DNA from: Diabrotica undecimpunctata
Lineage: Eukaryota > Arthropoda > Insecta > Coleoptera > Chrysomelidae
Assembly: GCF_040954645.1 (NCBI RefSeq)
Contig: NC_092813.1
Coordinates: 22,017,235-22,081,234 of the forward strand
Direction of reading: 5' to 3'
Length of the DNA: 64,000 bases
Made by a program: the position numbers and the translations under genes. Position 1 is the stretch's first letter. The number at the start of each line of letters is the position of its first letter. Of this stretch, positions 10,941 to 25,168 are shown piece by piece. The notes beneath the pieces were generated by a model that saw only the letters and a list, made by a program, of their open reading frames with translations, was not told the origin of the DNA and searched no databases.

Positions 10941-10999
10941 TGATATGATATAGGAGAAAGAAAAATAGTGATTAGAAATTAATTTATAAATTATATACT
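10941..10999 (+). repeat. Remnant (59 bp) of the 3' LTR of family A
   Basis: These bases equal 581-639 of the 5' LTR. The match stops abruptly at 10999, where unrelated sequence (from CAAGTAATAAACCTC) begins. Confidence 0.9.
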
Positions 11000-11492
11000 C
11001 AAGTAATAAACCTCAAGTAATGAGGATTAAAATCAAGACTTGCGCCTTAGATTTCTCACCCCTGTACCAACCGATATGTACGGTACTGCAAAAAAAGTAA
11101 TCTAAATAACGATAGAAAACAATGTGTATGACTGACTTTCTGAATGAAAGTACCTAAAATGGGGTCAAGGTTTTCCGAAAATCATAGAATGTCCCTGCTA
11201 ATGTAATTGTACCAATATTTTTGTACAGCATTAGGTCGCAGGTCATTATTTTTGTATTACCTACGTAAGTTATAAATGCCGTACAAAAATAGCAATAAAA
11301 ATTGATGGCATAGTTTCCGAAGTTTTTATTACATATTGTAGTATGGATTTATATGTAATTCGTGCTGCGATCTTCATGCAGTGACCCCTTAAAAATATCA
11401 CATGGGTTCGTAGACTATTAAGTTTTCAAATAAGATTAAGTTTGATTTTAATATTGGAATGTATTTGGATTTATAATGTACGTTGTCTTTCC

Positions 11493-11494
<2 letters not shown>
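11000..11494. other. Non-coding stretch upstream of the foldback element
   Basis: No gene is seen. A short inverted repeat of about 20 bp (around TTTTTGTACAGCATT at 11216 and AAATGCCGTACAAAAA at 11275) is the only structure noticed. Confidence 0.5.
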
Positions 11495-11561
<67 letters not shown>

Positions 11562-11565
11562 AAAC

Positions 11566-12835
11566 CACAAAACCACAAGTTTATTAGGGCTGCAGCCAGA
11601 AGGTTGCTTGAGATGTTAGAAAAACACTCTTTTGACTTTTTGTTGAGCTTACGGAATGGTTTTATTGCTTTTTCAAGACACTGTAATGTATATAAAAAAA
11701 ATGTGTAAATATTTACAAAATATCACAATTCGTCAGTGCAACTTACTGGTCGTCGAGATTATTTAAAATAAACTTTGACACTCAACATTAAAAACACAAA
11801 TTTAAAATATAATATTGGACACACACATACATTCTAAAAATTTTGGTCAGGATAGTAAAACTTAGTTTATTTCATGACATATATTAATGGTATGTTTTAA
11901 CTCTAATACAGAAAGAAAAAACAATGTGATTAAAGTGTAATTATTTGTTCTTAATATTGTATTATTTTTTTTTTTCGAAAAGCAAGAGGCCCATATTTGG
12001 GTAGTTTAGATTTTTAATTATTAACCTGTCTTAATGGTATGCAATCAGTTATGCATACAAGAATATTTGAACATTTATAATTATTTTATTTTTGATGATT
12101 GTTCCATTAAATAAAAATAAATGTTGCTCAATTTATCTATGTCAGACTTTTTATTAATGCAAGATATACTGGATATTATGCAAAACATTTCCAAGAAAAC
12201 ACGTTTTGTTTGGTTTTTTTTCTTTTGCCAAAATACAAGAATCCTCGAAATTAAACTCATGTTTCCGAGTTATTGCATGTTCTGCGAGTGCACATGCATT
12301 TATTTTGTTGGTTTTTATGTATTGTATAATGTTTTTATGTATGAAGACAGGTTATTAATTAAAAATCTAAACTACCCAAAATATGGGCTTCTTGCTTTTT
12401 GAAAAAAAAAATAACTAAATACAATATTAAGAACAACTAATTACACTTTAATCACATTGTTTTTTTTTCTGTTCTCTATGCAATAAAGTTAAAACATACC
12501 ATCAAAATACGTCATGAAATAAACTATGTTTTACTATCCTTTACCATAATTTTACCAAAATTTTTAGAATGTATTTTTCAATATTATATTTTAAATTTGT
12601 TTTTTTAATGTTGAGTGTCAAAGTTTATTTTAAATAATCTCAACGACTAGTAAGTTTCACTGACAAATTGTGATATTTTGTAAATATTTACACATTTTTT
12701 TATATACATTACAGTGTCTTGAAAAAGAAATAAAACCATTCCGACAAAACAAAGGTAGACAAAAAGTCAAAAGAGTGTTTCGCTAACATCTCAGCCAACC
12801 TTCTAACTGCAGCCCTAATAAACTTGTGTTTTTGT
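11566..12835. mobile_element. Foldback element with arms of about 0.47 kb
   Basis: The left arm (11566-12034) and right arm (12342-12835) are inverted copies separated by about 307 bp. Their outer ends share AAGTTTATTAGGGCTGC and its complement. (AT)n runs flank the element on both sides (11495-11559 and 12869-12978). No transposase-like frame is present. The frames that cross the AT runs or the spacer (11442-11708, 12121-12402) look accidental. Confidence 0.75.
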
Positions 12836-12866
12836 TTATATCGACAGTCACTAATATCCTGTATTT

Positions 12867-14463
<1,597 letters not shown>

Positions 14464-14467
14464 ATAT

Positions 14468-15810
14468 CGCACCCTCAGTGCAAGACTGCAGTAACTCAAA
14501 ATTTTATGAAAATGAAGTAATCATGGAATTCGATTGTAAACATGCATATCTATCCCCTGTAAAACTTTAGTAACTTTCAAATGTTTAACCGGCTAAATAT
14601 TACAACAACAACAGTTTAACTATTTTGCGTTTTTGTACATAAGTTCCGTGCAAAACTGTTGTAATTCTAATGTTACAGAGTTACAACAGTTTTGCACGGA
14701 ACATTGCAATGGTTTCGATAACAAGCATTGAAAGGCGCGAAAAAAGTAATATATTTGTTATTTTAATATCTATATCTGTGGTGTTTAATTTTAATATACA
14801 GCGTGTCTACGTAATCCATTAACGGCCGAAACAATAAAGAAAGATTTACGAGACCAATCTATTCATGTAAGTTTTATGTCCTTTGTGTGACATTATATTT
14901 TCCATAAAATGGGTGCGATGTCGTTTGACCATTTATTTATTAGATTGGATTAAAAACACATAAGTTAAGACTAATTATTTACAGCCAAAAAGTATTTTTT
15001 CTTATGAAAGGAAAAACAGTTATCTTAAAACTTGTGTATTAAAAATACTGACAGATTAAAAATATCTATTCTCAGAAAACTTGTTCTATTAAATCCTAAA
15101 TTGTATTAAATCGTCATGTAATTTTCCGGGGCGATTTTCTTATCATATTGTCCCCCCGTAATTCCCAACTTTTACTAAGGTAGTGAATTTCATTCCCTCT
15201 GTTAATCACTGTATTCAAGGTAGCCTGATTTGCATATTTTTATTATAGTCCTTTTGTTTTGAATTTAAATAAAACTATTGAAAAATTCAAATGGCCAAAA
15301 AGAAAGATTTGGTATACTTATGCCATTCGGGTATGATACCAGAAGCCCACCATAGTTTTTATAAAAATATTTTGGCCCAAGATGATATACGAGAAGAGGA
15401 CAACAACTAACAGAAAATGTGTCTACACTTTTTACAATTTTCTCCATGCAAAAGTGTTGTAACTTTAAAATTCTAATACTAAATGTGTAGTAATTAACAA
15501 TTTTCTCCGTGCAAAAGTGTTGTAACTTTAAAATTCTAATACTAAATGTGTAGTGATTAACAACTTTCTCCGTGCAAAAGTGTTGTAACTATGAAATTCC
15601 TAATTTTTTTAGCATTAATATTATTTTATTTAAATTTCTATTGTTGGTTAATGTAATATAGGCTGAAAAGCATGCAAAATCATAATTAAATGATAATTTT
15701 TCTTAAAACTTGTGTCTTATTTCACCGATATTAGCACGAAAATAAACAAAATCGTCTTTATCTCGAAACTTACATATTCTGACTTACTGCAGTCTTGCAC
15801 TGAGGGTGCG
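14468..15810. mobile_element. 1.34 kb DNA element with TA-flanked terminal inverted repeats
   Basis: The left end CGCACCCTCAGTGCAAGACT (14468 on) is matched in reverse complement by the right end 15784-15810, and 27 bp are identical. AT/TA steps flank both ends. A related core, about GTGCAAAACTGTTGTAA, recurs inside: as a 22 bp perfect inverted repeat (14643-14664 and 14681-14702) and in three tandem units of about 63 bp (15421-15600). The longest frame (15447-15265, minus) matches nothing I know, so the element looks non-autonomous. Confidence 0.85.
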
Positions 15811-15862
15811 ATATATATATTTTTTTTTTTCAAATTATTTTTTCGACCGTACTGTTTTAAAT

Positions 15863-16254
<392 letters not shown>

Positions 16255-16525
16255 GTTAAGTTTTAATGTTTTGCAAATTTGAAAATTTAATGGATTAACC
16301 TCATGTTGTAAGTTTTTTTTTTTTTTACTAGTTTTATACAATGCTATTTAGTTCTAATTTCGTTGTATTTACTGTTACCATATTTTAGCATATCCTGAAG
16401 AAGCAAATAAATTTTGCGAAAGCTTGATTAAAGAACAAAGAGTTTTACTTTCCTGCCCTATTAATGACTGCAAACTCAAAATAAAACTTTATTTTACATA
16501 ACGTGTCAGTCAATAATACCTAACT

Positions 16526-16530
<5 letters not shown>

Positions 16531-16590
<60 letters not shown>
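16531..16590. repeat. (AT)n microsatellite at the left end of the giant palindrome
   Basis: A pure AT run. Directly after it begins sequence that recurs inverted at 51411. Confidence 0.95.
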
Positions 16591-16592
<2 letters not shown>

Positions 16593-16595
<3 letters not shown>

Positions 16596-16730
16596 TAGCG
16601 GTTAATGTAAGCTCCGTTCTAAAACGGTATTATACTAACTCCAGTAGAATATACACCGTGTATATTATTATCTGCGTAGCGCTTTATGTAGACTCCGAGC
16701 AACACGTAGGATTAAGTGAACTCTGTAATA
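16593..16730 (+). repeat. Outer end of the palindrome arm with repeated inward motif
   Basis: Three copies of a degenerate motif point into the arm: GCGGTTAATGTAAGCTCCG (16598), GCTTTATGTAGACTCCG (16681) and GGATTAAGTGAACTCTG (16709). The opposite end of the arm family (36662 on) carries more copies in the inward direction. From 16730 to 17600 I see no gene. Confidence 0.6.
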
Positions 16731-17599
16731 GGTTAAAACACTTTTGGGATCCGTATGTATACCTTCGCGTACACAACTAAACTCTTGCGATGTTGCCAAT
16801 AATTTGATTAGTCGTAGACTTTCAAATTTTACAGCAGGTACATTTTGGAACTTCAAATTTATTTAAATATCAATCAATTTAGTCATTGAGAAATTTCACA
16901 AATACTTGGTTAATGCAGTTAAATATTTTAGAGTGGTAATTTACATTACTTGCTTAAATTATTTATAAACTTAAGTAGTGTCTATTATAAACTTGGAAAA
17001 GGCAAGAGTTCATTTTTATTTATTAGTATTTTTTTTTAAATGCGTTGGAACTGAAATTTTTATTATATAAATGAACGTTCCGATGTTTCGATTGCTACAG
17101 TTTATTACGTATAAAATATTTGTTTAATGGAGTAGTAAAATTTAAATTAAAACAATTTATAAATCATTCTTAAAATTCTAATTTTTTACCGTCTAATTTC
17201 AATATTTCGATTTTTAAATGTAGGGAATTCAATATCCTATATACTATATTTTAGATACACATAAACACATGGATACACTTATGGCAGATACTAAAAGAAG
17301 AAATATTTGGGTTCCTTAGGGTATCTTGATTCTCGGCAACATATCTATTACAATTACATATAATATGTTCGGTCTTATTGTTTTAAATGCTTTGTCGCTT
17401 GTATTTATATAAGCTATTATTATTTTCAACTTTATGTAATTGTGTTTTTGTATCATTCGTTGTCAGGCATATCAAAATTTAATTTTTAATTTAGAAGTTA
17501 ATGTATATATAATATTATTTTTTCTGTCACTTAGTTTAAATATAGATCACTTATATTCTTCTTGCTTATTTATTTTTATTCGTAATACTTATTAACGTA

Positions 17600-18110
17600 C
17601 GTAATAATGTACCCGTTTTTTGTAAAAAGCAACAACGAGTTCGAAAGATATCGGGTATCAGGGGTGGTATTTGTCAATCTAAATGCCACTTACGACATAT
17701 TAAATAAGAGAACATTTCTCCAAAGCTGCATGACATCGCCTTGGATAAAAACATTACTTGTTTTATCCGCGTATATCTACAGAATAGAAGATTTTTCGTA
17801 TCATTCAATGGTAAGATGAAGAACGCAGATGAATGGTCTCGCTTGGGGTAGCGTAATGGCACCTACACTGTATTACATTTACACAAATGATTAACCGATA
17901 ACAGTAGATACTAGGACTTTCATGTAGACGATACATTGCACAACCAAAACTTTTGTTGCTGAAGTGAAAAAAAATCTAAATGATTGCCTTAAATATAATA
18001 AAATAAACTACGAATTAATTTTAAGCCAAACCCCGAAAAATCTTAGGAGCGCTCCTTCAATTTGTCTAAGACAGGCGCTTTCACAAAACTGAATATCTAA
18101 TCTAATATAA
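17600..18110 (+). pseudogene. Jockey-like LINE reverse transcriptase relic
   Basis: Broken frames resemble the RT core of Jockey-type LINEs: VFVNLNATYDILNKR near 17667 (the first catalytic Asp region) and VDDT near 17925 (the YADD box), followed by a stretch aligning with 34563-34751. Stops and frameshifts interrupt it. The same relic occurs inverted at about 49930-50400 in the right arm. Confidence 0.6.
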
Positions 18111-18273
18111 ATCTAATATAATCTATAGTCTAATATAAATACCTTTTTTTAAACGCATCTACCACGCAGAGGCATTAGCGTATTTAGATTAATGTTACAG
18201 TTGATACAAATAGTGTATATACATTAGTTCACAATTAGTAATAATAATATGTATGTGTATTACAATATATGTT

Positions 18274-19209
18274 TTAAATCTTATGAAGAAGTTGACAGTC
18301 TTTAAGATAAGAAATTATTCTTTTTGTATCTGTATTTTCTTCTAGGGCAGTTGGGTATGCTATATTTCGTTCACTGTTATATTTAGGACACTGTATTAAA
18401 AAATGTTTTAACGTTAGAACACGGTTGCACACTTCACAAACTGGTTTATTTTTGCGCTGTAGTAAATAGCCATGAGTAAGTCGTGTATGGCCGATACGGA
18501 GACGGGTAAATATCACATGCTCTCTTCTGTCTTTTATTTTTGGTTTCCAAAGATGTGGATGTTTGTTGACTTCATATAGCCTTGATGGAGTGTTGTTCCA
18601 AGTTTGTTGCCATTTTTGAATTATTTTTTGTAGTATAAGTTTATAGTTTAAATCGTTTTGTACCAATATGTTACTTTCTTCGGACATTAGGTTAGTTGGT
18701 GCGTTTTTAGCTAGTTTATCTACAACTTCGTTACCTTCAATTCTGACATGAGAAGGTACCCATAAAAAATGAACTTGGATTTTCTTATTTGAAATGTTTT
18801 TATGTTCTGTTTTAGTAAGAAGTAGAAGGGGGTTGTCACAGTATAATTGAGTCAGTGAGGATAATGAATTTAAAGAATCTGTGATTATTATACATATTTC
18901 TTGGTTTTTGTTTTGTATTAACGATAGAGCTTTTAGAATTGCAAATAATTCAGCCGAAAAGATGGTTGTAATTGACGACAATTGGAAACTAACTGAGACG
19001 TCTTCCGAATAAATTGCTGCTCCAACTCTGTCTTCATTTTTTGATGCATCGGTGTATACGCTGTAGGTATTGCCATATCTGTTTAATAGTGTACGAAACT
19101 TTTGTTTAATGACGGTTGACGATATCTCTGATTTCTTAGGTTTGTTTGATGTCGATAGCTGGAACAGATATTGTCCATGGCGCAGGGTTGTGGATTGAGA
19201 AGGTATCAT
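18274..19209 (-). pseudogene. LINE ORF2 C-terminal fragment with RNase H (I-like)
   Basis: This 311-codon open frame contains an RNase H domain with its acidic residues: VYTDASKNED (residue about 57), SAELFAIL (about 88), IITDSLNSL (about 108) and the segment IEGNEVVDKLAK (about 160). A Cys/His motif (CEVCNRVLTLKHFLIQC, about 265-282) follows. LINEs with this order belong to the I-like group. No RT lies upstream in frame, so it is a 5'-truncated fragment that happens to have no stop. The right-arm copy (48983-49745) has lost about 170 bp. Confidence 0.75.
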
Positions 19210-19589
19210 AAGTTTTTGAAAATTGAAAATTTAATTTGGATAAGTATGATCGTATACGAAAGTAAAAAGGATGATCAATTTGATGTGTTTGTTAAAATTT
19301 ATTTGTAAATCGATCAGCAAAAACGTTATGCACAACTGGATTATTTCGGTTTGATGACACTGCTGCTGCTTATGTTAGGCTTAGTGGAAAATATGAATTT
19401 TACTATAACGAAATATAAACAAACCATAAAAATTTGATGATTTGAAGAAAGAAAATGTCAAATTAGGCTAGAGCAATAACTGAAACAAAAGAATCAAGTG
19501 GGAATATTGTCAGTCATCATATATATACTCTAAAAATAACTAACAAAAGATAGACATTAAATGAGAAGTAAAAATTAAAAGAAGAATAT

Positions 19590-20570
19590 GTCACTAAAAG
19601 ACTTGATTTGTAACGATTATCAAAATTTAATAAAAGTCACAAATGTCATCCGATTAATAACAACATTAAATCGTCTGTCAATAAAAAATGTGAAGAACAA
19701 TTAAACACATACCTAGTTTAAATTTAGAAGTGGATTGTGTATAAAAGAGGAATTGTGCGCAATGGAGGTACTATAACAAAAATGCAAAGATTATAATGAA
19801 AACGTATTTATATCTAATATAGATTTTTAAAAGTATTTGACATAAATCAACCTGGTAAGCCCATACATGCATTAAAATACATACACCTAGATACCAAGAT
19901 ATTAATTTACTAAAAAATCTACTAAAATCAAACAGCGGTCATGCGGGTGAAAGATAGAGAGACAAATCAAGCAGAAATTCAAAAAGGAGTCAGCTAGAGA
20001 TGTGTGTTGTCAACTAATATTTTAGGAGACACTATGGGAAAGAAGTAAGGAATGGAGTGAGCATCATTAATAACATAAAATTTGCAGACTAAACCCCAAT
20101 TATGACAGAAAATATAGAGGATTTACAAATTCTTATAGAAATCATTAACAGATAAAGCAAAAAGATAGGACTAAACTAAACAGATAAAAGTCAATGTTTA
20201 CAAATAAGAAATTGAGTGTGGTTATTAGATTGAGATCGTCGAATGTTATGTATGGTCGCAACTGCTATATGGGGTAGAAGCTTGGACCCTGACAGCCAAA
20301 TCTGTAAAAAAATTAAAGGCATTCGAAATGTGGCTATATAGGCGTTTTCTTAAAATTCCTTGGACTGTAAAAGTCTCAAACGAAGAAGCGTTAAGACGAA
20401 TTGTTTATCTGGACATCGTATCTGGGCTACAATTCGAAACGATAAATACTCTCTTCTACGCGTCATCATGCAAGGAAGAGTAGAGGGAAGAAAAGTCTTG
20501 GGAAGAAAGACAAAATCTGGCAGAGAAATATCAGAGATTGGACTAACTTCAGTGTTGAAGAAATAATATA
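19590..20570 (+). pseudogene. LINE reverse transcriptase relic (endonuclease-RT type)
   Basis: Fragments match the common insect endonuclease-RT LINEs: a region resembling FRSGLGTKEALCAMVVLLQK near 19725, MRVKDRETNQAEIQKGV near 19938, and the tail YGVEAWTLTAKSVKKLKAFE near 20265 followed by LKIPWTVKVSNEEALRRI. Many frame breaks are present. The tail is open as 20360-20566. The right-arm copy is at 47626-48604. Confidence 0.65.
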
Positions 20571-21868
20571 TCTAAAAAATCTAAAAGAATATCTCTAATA
20601 TATCTATACCGAATCCTGTAAAATTTTTAATACATTAAATTAAATCTCTCGTAAATTATAAAGCCTATTCTTAGATTAAAATAACAAATTTCTTAGTATT
20701 ATGATATGTAGTATTGTGATAATGTGTAGGTGTCAGTATTCTTTTAAAAGAGATTCATAGGTTGGTATCTAAAATTCACGGTTATGTGTCATACAGTTTC
20801 ATCTTTTATACAAACATTAAAAACCTTAAAAAGTTTCATTTTACATACAATTAGCACGTTGGCTCTGGAAATGAGCTATAAATAGCATTGTTAAAAATGG
20901 TATACATTTATATAGATTATTATATATTATATAGATTTTCCTTTGTCGTCTTCTGATTATGTATCTCAATTCGTTCCTAATTAAGCACATGTTGTCCACA
21001 AGGTACCTCTCTCATGTTTTATTCACTACTTTTTTCTACCTTTTGCCATAGTTTTCCTCATTTTCTTTATTTATATCGATTTCACTCATAACGAATATTG
21101 GGTAGTTTATTGTTTCATGAAACTTTCTCCTTATATGTCCGTATCATACAAGTTGTCTAGTTATTATAGCGTATATAATGTCGTATGTTAATTCCATTTT
21201 ATTTAACAACGAAATACTAAAAACTTTGTTTTCAAAACTTACACCAAATTAATTGTATTTTATCACTACAGCTGTTTCGGCAGAGTGCCTTTCTCAAGTC
21301 CCAAGTTTCTCGAATCCGTCAATCATCTATTGTATTTCTTATCATGATTTTGAAGCAGCTGTGCTCCATTAGTCCATTTTTGTTGCTTTTTGTCACCGTT
21401 TCCCTTTTTTCTTTATTGTCATTATTACGTAGCGCTACAACACTGGGTGAGTCGTCGCTAACTACAACTTTTTTCCAAGTTGATAGATTTTCCACGAATC
21501 TTCAATGAAATGTTAATTTTCTAAGATATGATTGGATGTTTTCTCTCTATTGTATACTGAGACACCCAAGTGGCATTCTTCTGTGCTAAATTTCTTCCAT
21601 ACCAGTTTTACAAGTTTGACATCTTGGCGGCTATGCATGTGTCCGATCTACCTTAAGCGATTTATTTTCCTGAATAATATCGTTATAAGAGCTTTCTTTA
21701 TTCAGTATATGTTCTTATTCTATACGCATTTGTAGTGATATAATAATGAGGTTAAAAAATTTTAGAAGAATTATGCTCTGTATTTCTTTAGTGACATTAT
21801 TATTAACCGTGATTATTGATCTAAGATATTTAAAGTATTCCATACTTTCAAAATTGTAGTTGTTGACT

Positions 21869-21881
21869 TTATTATTTTATC
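21869..21881. repeat. Target-site duplication of the R1-clade LINE (left copy)
   Basis: TTATTATTTTATC recurs at 25156-25168 on the far side of the LINE. The right arm has the unoccupied site near 44343-44355. Confidence 0.85.
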
Positions 21882-24800
21882 TTTTTTTTTTTTTTTTTTT
21901 TTTTTCGTCTTTATAGAGGGGGGGTCTGGAATCTTCAAAAGACATCTTAGTCCAGGGCGCCGCCTGACTAACTTTAGTGCAGGATTCGTTCTTCGTACTC
22001 CCGGCGATAGTTCCCGAGGTACTTTAAAATGCCCTCTCGTCGCCGAGTCTACGCCGAACGCCTACCTGCTAAACCAGACCCTCCTCTGTCATCCAGCGAT
22101 CCGGAAGCGGAATGGCCGCTGTAAGGCCGGCATCACTTCCGAATTACTACCTTTATTCATTCATTCTCCATTCATACACATCCACACTCTATTCATCAGC
22201 AAGGAGGTTCCCTGTCTCGTTCCAGGTAGCGCGTAGAAGACACTCATCGCTCCTAGTTCGGCATTATTTCCAGATGGGCATTTCCTCCTTCCCCACAGTC
22301 TGACTCACGCATTCCAACTCACACAGTGTGACCCACTTTTCTAGCTTCACCTTTCAGCATCATTCACTCTTACCTTTAGCGTTGGTTTAGCAGTCTTTCT
22401 TCCTCTTCCTTTTTCTTGATTACTGCACGGATATAGGTGTGTATATTAGTCCAAACTAATTTATTTTCAATCATTCTCTCAATCATTTCTCTCACTGTAA
22501 CAAAATTCACACCTGTCTCTCTCTCCATTCTGTTCCTTTCCACTATCCATCTGCTGCAATCTAACATCGTATGTGTCACAGTGTCCGAGTATCCACAGTA
22601 TAGGCATTCATCTGTATCAGCCTTTCCGATCCTATAGAGGTAGGCCCTAAAACACCCGTGTCCTGTGAGCACCTGCGTCAGGAAATAATCCAGTCGCCTG
22701 TGGCCACAGTCCACCCAATCTCTTATGTTTGGGATCAGCATTTTCGTCCACTGTGCCACATCTTCCGTGTTGTTCCATTCTTCTTGCCATCTTTCAACTG
22801 ACCTTTCCCTTTCCTGTCTTTTCTCGGCCACAGTAAGGTTTGGACCTCTTCTCTCATAAAGCTCTTTTCTTTCCACCGCCAAAACATGCAACGGAACACA
22901 TCCAGTGATGGTCCATAAGGCTGCCGCAGACACAGTCCTGTAGGCGCATGCCACTCGCAACAGACTTGTTCTGTCTACTCGTGTCATGAGACTCCTACAG
23001 GCAGTTATCTCTACGGCCTCGCTCCAGACTGGTGCCGCGTAGAGGACGATCGATTGTACAACACCGTGTAAGACCCTCCTCCTTTCGGATTTGGGTCCTC
23101 CAATGTTCGGCATCACCCTCCCCAACGCAGCCGTACTATTCGCAGCCTTCCGGACCACCTCCCGCACGTGCTCTCCCCATTTTCCATTCTGGTGCAATGT
23201 CACTCCTAGATACTTTACATGTTTCTTAGGTGTTAGACATGCTCCCGCACATTTTAGTTCAATATTTTGCCTATTCCTTGTCCCCTTCAGAATGATGGCT
23301 TCGGTTTTCTCTGTCGCAAGTTTCAGTCCGTGCTGCGTCATCCATTTCTTTACGACGCCGCCTGCGTTTCTAACCCGGTATTTGAGATCTGGCTCATCCC
23401 GAGCCACTACCAGTACAGCGAGGTCATCCGCGAATGCGAAGGGGGTTGTACCCTCTCCGTATTCACAGTGCATAACCCCGTCATATGCCAGATTCCATAG
23501 CGTCGGGCCCAAGACAGATCCCTGGGGTACCCCGGCCGTCACGTCCACGATCGTGCCCTTTTCCACCATAATCCTTCTTTCGGACAGATACTCCGCTACC
23601 ACATTCATCAGGTAACCAGGACATTCTCTCTCCTCCATTGCCTTCATTACCTCGTTCCACTGCAACGTATTGAATGCATTCTTAACATCAAACAACAGCA
23701 GAGCCGCCCAGCGATGTTCATCCCCTCTGTTGCGCAATGCTTCGAGTACACTCATGATTGCATCAATCGTGCTTTTCCCTTTACAAAAACCAAATTGCCT
23801 CCTTGATAAACCACCTGACCTCTCAATCATGTCGTCTATGCGTACTCGCAGCATCCTTTCATACAGCTTACTGATGCATGGAAGCAGACAGATGGGGCGA
23901 TACTTTTCCCTAGCTTTGGGAAGCAGTATTAACCTCGATGTCCTCCAAGGCTCAGGAAAAGTTTGTGCTTCCAGCAGTGCATTCATATGTTCCAGAAGCC
24001 ACGCAGGTTCCACCCGTCCTAGACCCTTCACCGCCTCAGGTGGTATCTGATCTAGTCCTGGGGACCTACGAGTCTTCAGTGAACCCAATGCCTCGATAAG
24101 TTCATCCATGGTAAAGGGTACAGCTCGCTCAGCTCCTTCATCCCTCCATACACCATGACATCTGCCGTCCGGAAAGAGCTCTCTTGTTACCTCAAGCTTC
24201 TTATCCATAGGCATTTCGTAAGGAGAATACGCATGGAACTTCTTCATGACGATCTTGTACCCCTGACCCCAGATGTCCTCATCCAGCTGTTCACACAACT
24301 CTTTCCAGTGCCTTCTTTTTTCTGTACGGATTTTCCTGTACAGTTCCCTCTTCCTTGCGCGGTACTCTTCCTCGATCTCCTCGATGATCTCAGCGTTGAT
24401 TCCTGCTCTACCTCTTGCTCTTGTTAACCTTCTTCTCATCGCTATACACACATTTCTTAGTGCCTCGATGTCCGCATTCCACCAATATGGCATCCTGTTG
24501 ACATCTTGGCGACCAATCTTGCTTCCCTCCATCGCTTCTTTAATGACTCTCTCCAGGCTTTCCACTGTCGGTGATTGACCCTGCATTATGCTCACTCTCC
24601 ATTTAATTAGTTCCTCGTATACTTTCCAGTCATTCCCATCGCCGCATCTGCCCATCGACGTCCCGGATGCACGGACCGTGTTAGTGGTCCCCTTTCCAGT
24701 TATCGAGAACTCAATGTATTGATGTTCAGTTCCAGTGTAGTCTGGCAAAACCTTCCAATCTACTGCTTTCGCCGCTATTTCTTGTGTCGCCATGGTCACG

Positions 24801-25155
24801 TCGATGTACGTACCTGTACCTCTCCTAACAAACGTAGGTTCCAGACCTGTGTTCAGAACCACTAGGTCTAGAGCACCCACCCAGTCAGTTAGTATCCTGC
24901 CGCGAGCATCGGTGATGGGAGATCCCCAGTCCGCTGCTTTTGCGTTAAAATCTCCCAGCACTACGTATTCTCCTCCTGTGTTTCCCACTTCCTGCATGAT
25001 CTCGTCTATCTTCATCTCGTACTCGCCCACCGTCACGTTTGGAGAAATATAACAGCAGACCAGTCGCACCCCCTCCATCCGAACAATCACATATCCTTCT
25101 TTGGGCTTAATTTCATACACACGCAGTTTCCTATTGTAGATTCGTACAGCAGCTA
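21882..25155 (-). mobile_element. 5'-truncated R1-clade LINE insertion
   Basis: The 3.27 kb insertion is bounded by a 13 bp duplication and ends in a poly(A) tail (a T run on the plus strand, 21882-21905), the mark of target-primed reverse transcription. It is clearly richer in G+C than its surroundings. The 3' untranslated part is 21906-22375. ORF1 and the start of ORF2 are missing through 5' truncation. The equivalent place in the right arm is empty, so it inserted after the arms separated. Confidence 0.92.
22376..25155 (-). CDS. R1-clade LINE ORF2 (endonuclease, RT, zinc finger), 5' partial
   Basis: The frame is open without interruption from the LINE's 5' edge to the TAA at 22376. The first internal Met is at 25120, giving 914 residues. 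The C-terminal part of the APE-type endonuclease comes first (CCYISPN, then VLGDFNAK near residue 57). The RT follows (KYRPICLLP about 405, LLFDVKNAFN about 480, VPQGSVLGPTLWNLAYD about 525, FAFADDLAVL about 560). The phrase LWNLAYD after the QGS box is typical of the R1/TRAS/SART group. A C-x2-C-x7-H-x4-C motif (CLYCGYSDTVTHTMLDC) lies near 840. Roughly the first 100 endonuclease residues are missing, so the copy cannot be active, but the intact remainder suggests a young insertion. R1 itself targets 28S rDNA. This copy sits in LINE debris, so its family is not strictly site-specific or it missed its site. Confidence 0.9.
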
Positions 25156-25168
25156 TTATTATTTTATC

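Noticed and set aside
22437..25052. Many plus-strand frames of 60-170 codons opposite the R1-clade LINE
   Set aside because: They are antisense shadows of the 914-residue ORF2 in G+C-richer DNA.
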